Of a DNA stretch of 6,216 nucleotides, positions 1-6,174 are shown piece by piece; position 1 is the stretch's first letter, and each line of letters opens with the position of its first letter. The translations under genes were made by a program, and so were the position numbers. The notes under the pieces are model-generated. The model made no database searches and was not told the origin of the DNA. It saw only the letters and a list, made by a program, of their open reading frames with translations. Source of the DNA: an uncultured Selenomonadales bacterium (GTDB lineage: Bacteria; Bacillota; Negativicutes; Selenomonadales; Selenomonadaceae). The DNA lies in contig CALDHY010000054.1 of the NCBI GenBank assembly GCA_937901445.1, positions 1 through 6,216 of the forward strand. The letters are read 5' to 3'.

Positions 1-14
1 AGAAAAGCCGCCTA

Positions 15-150
15 AAAGAAAGAATCGTCGCCCGCCTGCGTTTTTCGCGTTTAGTCACTGAAAGTTTACAAGTTAAGCCGCGTTTCACTACGTTACAAAA
101 ACTTTAACGTTGCCGGTAAAAACGGAGTGCGGCGGGCGACTTCTTTTCTC
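15..150. repeat. Nested imperfect inverted repeat, possible long hairpin
   Basis: This gene-free stretch follows the nikC-like gene on the minus strand. Three pairs of complementary segments are nested in the right order: GTCGCCCGCC at 27-36 with GGCGGGCGAC at 131-140 (perfect, 10 bp), CGTTTTT at 39-45 with AAAAACG at 118-124, and AAAGTTT at 61-67 with AAACTTT at 99-105. Outside the first pair, purine-rich AGAAAGAA (about 17-24) faces TTCTTTTCT (141-149), with a 2-nt bulge. The whole could fold as one long interrupted hairpin. It might be a 3' untranslated structure or terminator of the permease operon, a miniature inverted-repeat or palindromic intergenic element, or a small RNA. No classic U-run follows the stem on either strand, so a simple intrinsic terminator is not clearly supported. 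The pairing is seen in the sequence; the role is inferred. Confidence 0.55.
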
Positions 151-185
151 TAATCCTTAATCCCTAATCCTTATTCCTTGAATCC
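151..185. repeat. Degenerate 7-bp tandem repeat (TAATCCT), about 5 copies
   Basis: Five consecutive heptamers read TAATCCT, TAATCCC, TAATCCT, TATTCCT and TGAATCC. On the minus strand this is a run of AGGATTA-like units. It covers the stop codon and the last few codons of the nikC-like gene, encoding its terminal NKD residues, and it abuts the inverted repeat on the other side. The overlap with a gene end suggests that slippage or element insertion remodelled the 3' end of the gene. Confidence 0.7.
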
Positions 186-967
186 ATAGCGTCGCGCAGA
201 TTATCGCCCAAAAGATTAAATATCGCAACCGTGATAAAAATTGCACAGCCCGGCGCAAGTATTACCCACGGCGCAGTTTGCAACATTGAACGCCCGTTAT
301 TCATCATTGCGCCCCATTCGGCTGTCGGCGGCATCGCCCCCAATCCCAAAAATGACAAGCCCGCCAATTCCATTATTATTGTACCAATATCTAACGCCGC
401 CGTTACCAAAACCGGTCCCGCTATATTCGGCAAAACGTGATTAAATAAAATTCCTGCCGAGCTTGTACCCGCCATTTTCGCCGCGTCAATGTATGGTAAA
501 CTGCGAATTGTCAACGCCAAGCCGCGTGAAATTCTTGCATATTTTGTCCAGCCAATTACAGCAAGTGCAAGAGCCGCGTTAAAAAGTCCGCCGCCCAATG
601 CTCCCGCCGCCGCCACTGCAAATACCATTTGAGGGAACGCCAAAAATATATCTGACACGCGCATTAAAAATTTGTCCAACTTGCCGCCGCTGTAGCCGCA
701 AATTGCGCCTATTAAACTACCAATAACTGAAATTGTCAACAAAAGTAAAAGTGCCGCGCAAAGTGTCGTTTGACTGCCCATTATTACCCTTGACAAAACG
801 TCGCGCCCGTACCTGTCAGTTCCCAGCAAATTTACTGTATTTGGCGGCGATAACGCGCCCTCTAAATCCTGTTCATAGGGATTAAAAGGCGTTAAAAATT
901 CTGCAAAAATCGCCACGCAAATTAAACTTCCCGCCAAAATCAAATACGGCAATAATTTTTTATTCAT
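164..967 (-). CDS. ABC importer permease, NikC/DppC/OppC family
   Basis: This is one of two membrane subunits of a nickel/dipeptide/oligopeptide-type ABC importer (BPD_transp_1 family), 267 residues, close to the usual length of NikC. An N-terminal membrane helix (about 5-25) is followed by the family signature GTDRYGRD (49-56), then roughly five more hydrophobic segments (about 68-90, 105-124, 128-142, 184-210 and 233-254). The cytoplasmic EAA loop that docks on the ATPase is clear: DAA at 161-163, Gly167, and HVLPN at 177-181. The C-terminus GDNLRDAMDSR is typical, and the extra NKD is encoded by a short tandem repeat. The ATG start overlaps the end of the upstream permease gene by 8 bp, so the two are probably translationally coupled. 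No ATPase gene follows within the 163 bases to the window edge. The substrate cannot be read from the permease: nickel or another metal complex, or peptides, are all possible. Confidence 0.93.
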   Translation of the reverse strand: MNKKLLPYLILAGSLICVAIFAEFLTPFNPYEQDLEGALSPPNTVNLLGTDRYGRDVLSRVIMGSQTTLCAALLLLLTISVIGSLIGAICGYSGGKLDKFLMRVSDIFLAFPQMVFAVAAAGALGGGLFNAALALAVIGWTKYARISRGLALTIRSLPYIDAAKMAGTSSAGILFNHVLPNIAGPVLVTAALDIGTIIMELAGLSFLGLGAMPPTAEWGAMMNNGRSMLQTAPWVILAPGCAIFITVAIFNLLGDNLRDAMDSRNKD

Positions 968-1874
968 AACGCACTCTCGGATCCAAATAATGATAAAGTA
1001 AATCTGCCAACAAATTTATCACAACATAAATTATCGCCATCCACACCACGTAAGCTTGAATCAGCGGATAATCCCTCATTAAAATTGCGTCAATCGCCAT
1101 TTTCCCCACGCCGTCCCACATAAAAATTGTTTCAACTATCGCCGTACCGCCAAGCAAATTTCCTATTGACAACGCAAGCAAAGTTATTATCATTATCAGC
1201 GCGCAACGCAAAACTGATTTTATTAAAATTGTAAATTCACTGACGCCGCGCGCCCGCGCCCCTACGACATACGGCTTTTCCAATTCTTCAAGGATAACTG
1301 CGCGAATTTGCCGCGTGTACTTTGCGCCCATTGCGATTGTTAAAGTTAGCGCGGGCATTATTATATTGTTGCCGATTATTGGCAGAAAATTTAATTTCAA
1401 CGCCAAAAAATATATCAGCAGTAACGCTACAAAAAAATTCGGCAGTGAATTTCCAACAAAACTTAAAAATCTTATTGCGTAGTCGACGAATTTATTTTGA
1501 TTGACGGCGGCGATAATTCCCAGCGGCGTTGCAATAAAAATCGTCAGCAAAATTGAAACTGTCATAAGTTGGAAAGTTGCCGGTAATTTTTCGGCGAAAG
1601 TTTCAAAGACAAGTTTTCCGCTGATAAATGAACGCCCCATATCGCCCGTTAAAACGCCTGTGAGCCAATTTCCGTACTGCACGATAAAAGGTTTATCAAG
1701 TCCGAGTTCGGCGCGTTTGGCGGCTTTTACGGCGTCAGAAACACTGCCTGAATGTTCGTACATAAAATCTACCGCGTCAATCGCCGAAATTTGCATCATT
1801 GCAAAAGTTAAAAAAGTTATTCCAAATAAAATCGGTACAAGCTGAATCAATCTTTCAAAAATATATTTCTTCAT
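960..1874 (-). CDS. ABC importer permease, NikB/DppB/OppB family
   Basis: This is the partner membrane subunit of the same importer, 304 residues, the usual length for NikB/DppB. It has the family N-terminus (KKYIFERLIQLVPILFGITF, residues 2-21), the periplasmic-side block GLDKPFIVQYGNWL (58-71) and GDMGRSF (78-84). Several membrane segments follow, then the EAA loop around YVVGARARGVSE (202-213) and the C-terminal signature VETIFMWDGVGKMA (247-260) with RDYPLIQAY (267-275). The PGDP-like motif common after the first helix is absent; the sequence there is ISAIDAVDF. An in-frame ATG lies 21 bases further upstream, but the start at 1874 is preferred. It has GGGGGA 6 nt upstream and gives a normal family N-terminus. 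The gene leads a two-gene operon and diverges from the exonuclease gene. No binding-protein gene precedes it, so that component and the ATPases must be encoded elsewhere or beyond the left edge. Confidence 0.94.
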   Translation of the reverse strand: MKKYIFERLIQLVPILFGITFLTFAMMQISAIDAVDFMYEHSGSVSDAVKAAKRAELGLDKPFIVQYGNWLTGVLTGDMGRSFISGKLVFETFAEKLPATFQLMTVSILLTIFIATPLGIIAAVNQNKFVDYAIRFLSFVGNSLPNFFVALLLIYFLALKLNFLPIIGNNIIMPALTLTIAMGAKYTRQIRAVILEELEKPYVVGARARGVSEFTILIKSVLRCALIMIITLLALSIGNLLGGTAIVETIFMWDGVGKMAIDAILMRDYPLIQAYVVWMAIIYVVINLLADLLYHYLDPRVRYE

Positions 1875-1880
1875 AAAAAT

Positions 1881-1886
1881 TCCCCC
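1881..1886 (-). promoter_or_regulatory. Ribosome binding site of the nikB-like gene
   Basis: GGGGGA on the minus strand lies 6 nt before the ATG at 1874. It decides between this start and the in-frame upstream ATG at 1895, which would place the Shine-Dalgarno inside the coding region. Confidence 0.7.
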
Positions 1887-1899
1887 AAAATACACGGCA

Positions 1900-1928
1900 A
1901 TTTTAATTTAAGAAAATTGAAATTGTAA
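1900..1928 (-). promoter_or_regulatory. Weak candidate promoter for the permease operon
   Basis: On the minus strand, TAAAAT (1905 to 1900) resembles a -10 box, and TTACAA (1928 to 1923) sits 17 nt upstream as a poor -35. A TACAAT at 1927 to 1922 is an alternative -10 but has no good -35. A promoter must lie somewhere in this 119-bp divergent gap if the permeases are transcribed from here. This exact placement is a guess. Confidence 0.25.
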
Positions 1929-1958
1929 GCCGCGCAGGGGGATATTGTTGACAGGATA

Positions 1959-1967
1959 TGATATAAT
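1959..1967 (+). promoter_or_regulatory. Extended -10 promoter of the exonuclease gene
   Basis: TGATATAAT is a perfect extended -10 element (TGnTATAAT). It predicts a start of transcription near 1974 and a leader of about 20 nt that contains the AGGAGG site. No good -35 box lies 16-18 nt upstream. A perfect TTGACA at 1948-1953 is only 8 nt from the -10, too close to serve as its -35. Confidence 0.65.
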
Positions 1968-1993
1968 TTCTGAAAACTATTCAGGAGGCAAAA

Positions 1994-2647
1994 ATGGTTC
2001 ATATAGTGATTGACCTTGAAATGAATCCGGTACAGCGCAGTTTAAAGGAAGTTCGCCGCTTTATTCTTGATGAAGTTATTGAATTTGGCGCGGTTAAGCT
2101 TGACGAAAACTACAAGCAAATTGACGAGTTCCAATGTTACGTGAAGCCGGAATTCAGCGAAATTACCAAACACATTACCAAATTAACCGGTATTACAAAT
2201 GAAATTGTCGCCGATAAAAATACTTTTGAAGTTGAGTTTCAAAAATTTTTTGAATGGATAGGCGGCTGGGATATGCAAATTTATTCGTGGAGCGCGTCAG
2301 ATATTAAACAACTGAAAAATGAATGTGCGTACAAGTTGCCGAATTTCGACGTTGACAAATTGGAGCGGCAATGGATTGACATTCAAAAAGAATTTGACGA
2401 CAGAATAGGTTTGCATAACAGTTTAAGTTTGAAATACGCGGTCGGCGCAATGAACAGAAACTTTGAAGGCACGGCTCATACTGCACTTGCAGACGCGGCA
2501 AACGCGGCGGCAATTCTTGCGTTAATGCAGGACGACGCGGCTTTTTTTAAGACAATGCAACCGGTTATTGATATGTTGAAACCAAAGGAACTTTCGCACT
2601 CAATCGGCGATTTATTCCCTGAACTTGCAAATTTAAAGTTAGACTAA
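1994..2647 (+). CDS. DEDDh-family 3'-5' exonuclease
   Basis: This 217-residue protein belongs to the RNase T/DnaQ-like 3'-5' exonuclease fold, closest by pattern to the ERI-1/KapD-like group. The DEDDh catalytic set is visible: DLE with Asp7 and Glu9 (Exo I), Asp103 in SASDIKQL (Exo II), and His162 with Asp167 in HTALADA (Exo III, H-x4-D). These residues bind two metal ions and hydrolyse nucleotides from 3' ends. Whether the substrate is DNA or RNA cannot be told. ITKLTGIT (about 61-68) is the usual segment between Exo I and II. The last 40 or so residues (MLKPKELSHSIGDLF) lie beyond the nuclease core and are not recognised. The ATG has a strong AGGAGG at 1983-1988, 5 nt upstream. The gene is monocistronic: its own promoter lies just upstream and a terminator begins within 5-10 bases of the stop. 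Confidence 0.88.
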   Translation: MVHIVIDLEMNPVQRSLKEVRRFILDEVIEFGAVKLDENYKQIDEFQCYVKPEFSEITKHITKLTGITNEIVADKNTFEVEFQKFFEWIGGWDMQIYSWSASDIKQLKNECAYKLPNFDVDKLERQWIDIQKEFDDRIGLHNSLSLKYAVGAMNRNFEGTAHTALADAANAAAILALMQDDAAFFKTMQPVIDMLKPKELSHSIGDLFPELANLKLD

Positions 2648-2650
2648 ACA

Positions 2651-2692
2651 AAAAAATCTCCACTCAAGCTTTAAGCCGGTGGAGTTTTTTTT
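2651..2692. terminator. Bidirectional intrinsic terminator
   Basis: The stem CTCCAC (2658-2663) pairs with GTGGAG (2679-2684), and the loop itself contains the short palindrome GCTTTAAGC (2668-2676). Eight T residues follow on the plus strand (2685-2692). On the other side, six A residues (2651-2656) form a U-run for minus-strand transcription. It sits between convergent genes and can end both the exonuclease transcript and the small secreted-protein operon. Confidence 0.9.
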
Positions 2693-2700
2693 ATTTGAAA

Positions 2701-2970
2701 TTAATCTTCTTCGTGCGGGTGAACTTCTCTTGGGTGAACTTCGCGGGGTTTTTCTGCTTCTGAAGGGTGTTCTTCGCGCGGTTTAACTGATTCGCGGAAT
2801 TTTTCCCAAAATTCTCTTTTGCGTTCTGCGCTGTCTTCATCTTCAGAAAGGTAAATTATATTTTCGTTTTTGTGAATGTGTTCATTATTTTGGGCAAACG
2901 AAAAGCCGGCGTTGAGAATTACAGCACCTAAAACTGTTGCAACGAATATTTTTTTTGCCGGAATTTTCAT
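2701..2970 (-). CDS. Small secreted Glu/His/Pro-rich protein, unknown function
   Basis: I do not recognise this 89-residue protein. It begins with a signal peptide: KIPAKK, a hydrophobic core (about 8-23), and a probable signal peptidase I site after SFA (24-26), leaving a mature chain of about 63 residues. The mature part is strongly charged: an acidic patch LSEDEDSAERK, a possible short helix REFWEKFRESV, then a repetitive tail with PREEHP, PREVHP and REVHPHEED. The His/Glu-rich tail could bind metal ions, but this is only a suggestion. The start at 2970 is chosen because AGGA (2983 to 2980) lies 9 nt upstream and the signal peptide begins there. The frame stays open to an ATG at 3123, but only because it crosses the neighbour's tandem repeat in another frame. 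It is the second gene of an operon, 25 nt after the Pro/Arg-rich gene. Confidence 0.72.
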   Translation of the reverse strand: MKIPAKKIFVATVLGAVILNAGFSFAQNNEHIHKNENIIYLSEDEDSAERKREFWEKFRESVKPREEHPSEAEKPREVHPREVHPHEED

Positions 2971-2979
2971 TTCATTCAA

Positions 2980-2983
2980 TCCT
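2980..2983 (-). promoter_or_regulatory. Ribosome binding site of the Glu/His-rich gene
   Basis: AGGA on the minus strand, within AAAGGATT and 9 nt before the ATG at 2970, lies in the 25-nt gap between the two genes. It supports the short, signal-peptide-bearing start over the long upstream extension. Confidence 0.6.
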
Positions 2984-2995
2984 TTAACATTAAAT

Positions 2996-3298
2996 TTACC
3001 AACGGGGGCGCGGAGGCTGTCTGTGTCTGTCTCTATCCCCGTGCGGCGGAGGCGGCGGATCTCCCCAACGTGGGGGCGGCGGGTCTGCCCAACGTGGAGG
3101 CGGCGGGTCTCTCCAATCGTCACGATGTGGACCGGGACGTCTCGGTGGCGGCGGCGCCCTGTGGTGTGCCATTTCTTGAATTTCAGCTGAATCTGTGGTT
3201 AAATCTGCAACTTCAGCGGCTTCTACGTTTTCGCAATTAAAAACTGCAAAACTTCCGCAAATAAGCAGTGCGGCTAATCCCTTAGCAATTTTTTTCAT
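2996..3298 (-). CDS. Small secreted Pro/Arg/Trp-rich repeat protein, unknown function
   Basis: This 100-residue protein is not recognised. It opens with a classic signal peptide: MKKIAK, a hydrophobic core (about 7-20), and a likely signal peptidase I site after VEA (25-27). Cys14 and Cys22 fall inside the leader, and there is no proper lipobox. A short acidic linker (EVADLTTDSAEIQEMAHH) leads into a low-complexity tail made of PPPPR blocks with Trp and Asp. The 8-residue unit PPPPRWxD recurs two to three times, and the end is His/Arg-rich (HGDRDRHRQPP). The tail is basic, in contrast to the acidic tail of the next gene. The start at 3298 has AAAGGTGG 8 nt upstream; a GTG at 3310 lies inside that site and is rejected. 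The gene leads a two-gene operon. An extended, wall- or surface-associated role is possible but unproven. Confidence 0.75.
   Translation of the reverse strand: MKKIAKGLAALLICGSFAVFNCENVEAAEVADLTTDSAEIQEMAHHRAPPPPRRPGPHRDDWRDPPPPRWADPPPPRWGDPPPPPHGDRDRHRQPPRPRW
3051..3122. repeat. 24-bp GC-rich tandem repeat, 3 copies
   Basis: Three head-to-tail units start at 3051, 3075 and 3099, each beginning GGCGGCGG(A/G)TCT and continuing with CCCAACGTGG in the first two. The third copy diverges at its end. The period is a multiple of three, so every frame repeats. In the minus-strand gene it encodes the 8-residue PPPPRWxD unit. The region is far richer in G+C than the surrounding AT-rich DNA. Confidence 0.88.
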
Positions 3299-3306
3299 TT
3301 TCAAAA

Positions 3307-3314
3307 CCACCTTT
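3307..3314 (-). promoter_or_regulatory. Ribosome binding site of the Pro/Arg-rich gene
   Basis: AAAGGTGG on the minus strand is 8 nt upstream of the ATG at 3298. The in-frame GTG at 3310 overlaps this site, so the ATG is the better start. Confidence 0.7.
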
Positions 3315-3335
3315 CTTTTAGATTTTCTTGATTAT

Positions 3336-3363
3336 ATTTTACACCAAATTTTTCGTTTGTCAT
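3336..3363 (-). promoter_or_regulatory. Probable promoter of the secreted-protein operon
   Basis: On the minus strand, ATGACA (3363 to 3358, five of six matches to TTGACA) is followed after 16 nt by TAAAAT (3341 to 3336). A perfect TATAAT directly adjoins it at 3336 to 3331, but with a 21-nt spacing. Either would give a leader of about 25-35 nt. A second candidate further upstream is TTGACA at 3420 to 3415 with TCAAAT at 3397 to 3392, spacing 17. Confidence 0.5.
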
Positions 3364-3398
3364 TAGAATTAAATTAAAAATCCCAAAAGAAATTTGAA

Positions 3399-3408
3399 AT
3401 TCCGGAAT
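3399..3408. promoter_or_regulatory. 10-bp perfect palindrome, possible operator
   Basis: ATTCCGGAAT is a perfect inverted repeat in the dnaE/secreted-protein intergenic region. It falls inside the 17-nt spacer of the upstream minus-strand promoter candidate (TTGACA at 3420 to 3415, TCAAAT at 3397 to 3392), a place where repressors often bind. A 10-bp palindrome can occur by chance, so the regulatory role is a hypothesis. Confidence 0.25.
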
Positions 3409-3489
3409 GTACCCTGTCAATAACTAAATTATAAATAAATTTGATATATTTGACAATAACCTTAACCGTAACGTTTTCAATAAAAGTCC

Positions 3490-3518
3490 TTGCCAAAAAT
3501 ATTTTTCTGATTTATAGT
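3490..3518 (+). promoter_or_regulatory. Promoter of dnaE
   Basis: TTGCCA (3490-3495) and TATAGT (3513-3518) are separated by exactly 17 nt, each one mismatch from the sigma-70 consensus. Transcription would start near 3525, giving a leader of about 22 nt before the dnaE start. A perfect TTGACA at 3450-3455 has no matching -10 box. Confidence 0.7.
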
Positions 3519-3546
3519 TTGTAAAATAAATTTTACGGTGATTCAA

Positions 3547-6174
3547 ATGAACGAAAAAAATTTTGTCCACCTGCACAATCATACAGAATACAGCTTGCTT
3601 GACGGCGCGTCGAGAATTTCAGATTTACTTGACCAAACTAAAAATCTTGGAATGAATGCACTTGCCATAACGGATCACGGCAATATGTACGGCGTCATTG
3701 ACTTTTACAAAGCGGCGGTTAAACGCGGGATTAAACCAATTATTGGTTGTGAAGTTTACGTTGCGCCGCGTTCCAGATTTACCCGCGCCACTGCGGACGG
3801 AACTAAATATTTTCATTTGATTTTGCTTGCCGAAAACAACGAAGGTTATAAAAATCTTGTCAAACTTGTATCTTTCGCCGCCATTGAAGGTTTTTACTAT
3901 AAGCCGCGCGTCGACAAGGAAATTTTGAAAAAATATCACGGCGGTTTAATTGCGCTTTCTGCTTGCATTGAGGGCGAAATTCCTAAGGCAATTTTACAAA
4001 ATAATTTGCCGCGCGCAGTTGAACTTGTCAAAGAATACGTTGAAATTTTTGGACAGGATAATTTTTTTTTGGAGTTACAGAATCACGGCTTGCATGAAGA
4101 AAAAATTGTTCGTGAAGCGTTAATAAAAATTTCGCAAGACTTGAATATAAATCTTGTTGCCACGAATGACGCCCATTACGTGCGGCGCGAAGACGCCGAA
4201 TTTCAAGACTTGTTACTTTGCATACAGATGAATAAAACTGTTGACGATAAAAAACGCCTGCGTTTCCCTTCAGACGATTATTACTTGAAGTCGCCGCAAG
4301 AAATGCGCGCGCTGTTTTCTGAAATTGAAATTGCCTGCGATAACACTTTAAAAATTGCCGCGCGTTGCAACGTAACTTTTGAATTTGGCAAATTGCAACT
4401 GCCGGAGTTTCCAATACCCGCGCCTTACACTTCAGACGCCGAATATTTGCGCCAACTTTGCCACGAAAAAATTTCTAACCGCTACAAAAATGTAACTGAA
4501 AAAATTACCGCCCGTCTTGAATCCGAACTCGAAATTATAAAAAAAATGGGTTATGACGGCTACTTTTTAATTGTTTGGGATTTTATAGAATTTGCAAAGA
4601 AAAAAGGTATCGCCGTTGGTCCGGGCAGAGGCAGTGCCGCCGGCAGTATCGTTGCTTATATTTTGGGAATTACTGAACTTGACCCGCTTGAATTTGATTT
4701 ACTGTTTGAAAGGTTTTTGAATCCCGAGCGCGTTACAATGCCGGATATTGACATAGATTTTTGTTACATTCGCCGCGAAGAAGTTATTGACTACGTGAAA
4801 AATTTTTACGGCGCAGATCACGTCGCGCAGATTGTAACTTTTGGAACAATGGCGGCAAAGGCGGTTGTTCGTGACGTTGTACGCGCGCTGAATATTTCCT
4901 ACGCTGAAGGCTCGCGGATTGTTTCAATGATTCCTAACGAATTAAAAATTACGCTTGAAAAATCTTTGCAAGTGTCAAACGATTTAAAAAACGAATACGA
5001 AAATAACCCGCAAGTTCGCCGTGTCATCGATTTTTCCAAAAAACTTGAGGGCTTGCCGCGCCACGCCTCGACGCACGCCGCCGGTATTGTTATTTCAAAA
5101 TTCCCGCTTACAGATTATGTTCCCGTGCAACTTTCAAACGGCTCCATCGTCACGCAATACGATAAAGATAAAATTGAAGAATTGGGCTTGTTGAAAATGG
5201 ATTTTCTCGGCTTGCGCACTTTAACAATTATCAATGAAACAATTTCAAACGTACAAAAGACGCGCGGCGAAATTATCGATATTTCAAACATTCCCTTGAC
5301 AGACGAATTAACGGCGCAAATGTTATCTGCAGGAAATACCGGCGCAGTTTTTCAAATGGAATCTGCCGGAATGACAAAGTTGGTTAAAGATTTAAAGCCG
5401 AAATGTTTTGCAGATTTAATTCCGACGGTTGCACTTTATAGACCGGGACCGCTCGGCAGCGGTATGGTTGAAGATTTTATCAACGGCAAGCACGGCAGAA
5501 AAAAAGTTGAGTATCTGCACCCGAAACTTGAACCAATACTGCGCGAAACTTTTGGCGTTATTCTGTATCAAGAACAAGTAATGCAAATTGTACAGGCGTT
5601 AGCAGGATTTACTTTAGGGCAAGCGGATTTATTGCGGCGTGCAATGGGCAAGAAAAAAGCTGAAATACTTTTGGCGCAAAAAGAAAATTTTTTAGAGGGC
5701 TGCGCGGCAAACGGCGTTGAAAAATTTTTGGCTGAAAGAATTTTTGAATTGCTTTTAAACTTTGCTGACTACGGCTTTAATAAATCGCATTCGGCGGCGT
5801 ATGCTTTAATTGCGTGGCAGACGGCGTATCTTAAGGCACATTTCCCCGTTGAATTTATGGCGGCGATGCTTTCAAGCGTGATGGATTCTGACAGAATCGC
5901 AACCTACATTGACTTAACAAAAAAAATGGGAATAAAAATTTTGCCGCCAGATGTAAATTTTAGCGGCGTGCATTTTGAAGTTGAAAACGGCGCGGTACGT
6001 TATGCACTTTCAGCGATAAAAAATTTGGGCGAAGGCGCAATTTCCGGCGTTGTCAAAGTTCGTGAAAGTACCGGAAAATTTAAATCGCTTGTAGATTTTT
6101 GCAGCCGCGTCAACCTCAAAGATTTTAATCATCGCAGTGTAGAAAATCTGATTAAGTGCGGCGCGTTTGATTCT
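3547..6174 (+). CDS. dnaE: DNA polymerase III alpha subunit, DnaE (3' end missing)
   Basis: This is a replicative DNA polymerase catalytic subunit (C-family), with 876 genuine residues of the usual 1,100-1,160. The N-terminal PHP domain (about 6-215) has an apparently complete metal site: HLHNH (His10, His12), TDHGN (Asp43, His44), Glu69, His90, Cys140, and NDAHY (Asp208, His210). The palm carries GPGRGSAAGS (358-367) and the catalytic aspartates PDIDIDF (Asp402, Asp404) and KMDFLGLRTL (Asp552). Also present are RHASTHAAG (505-513), RPGPLGSG, LYQEQVMQI and FNKSHSAAYA of the fingers region. The final visible segment, VENLIKCGAFDS, leads toward the tandem HhH region. The beta-clamp-binding motif and OB fold are missing. 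The ATG has a modest GGTG site 6 nt upstream (3537-3540). The frame stays open to 6216 only because the adapter lacks a stop in this frame, so the last 14 codons are not genuine. Confidence 0.96.

Noticed and set aside
231..444. Two overlapping plus-strand open frames opposite the nikC-like gene
   Set aside because: They overlap each other and lie antisense to a conserved permease; no start signals.
1322..1845. Two plus-strand open frames opposite the nikB-like gene
   Set aside because: They are shadows of a clear permease gene, with no recognisable domain.
2304..2513. Minus-strand open frame inside the exonuclease gene
   Set aside because: It is antisense to the Exo II-Exo III region of a well-supported gene.
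2701..3123. 140-residue minus-strand open frame starting at 3123
   Set aside because: The first 51 codons run through the neighbour's 24-bp repeat in another frame and have no ribosome binding site. A proper signal peptide and AGGA site mark the start at 2970.
2876..3190. Plus-strand Arg/Trp-rich open frame
   Set aside because: It lies antisense to the two secreted-protein genes, is kept open by the 24-bp repeat, and has no ribosome binding site.
3195..3377. Plus-strand 60-residue open frame
   Set aside because: It overlaps the signal peptide region of the Pro/Arg-rich gene and its promoter in antisense, with no ribosome binding site.
3625..4414. Minus-strand open frames inside dnaE (3625-3939 and 4028-4414)
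   Set aside because: They are antisense to the conserved PHP domain and neighbouring DnaE sequence.
1994..6174. Exonuclease as a proofreading partner of the nearby DnaE
   Set aside because: The two genes are separated by an oppositely oriented operon and a terminator, and DnaE appears to have its own PHP site. Proximity alone is not evidence.
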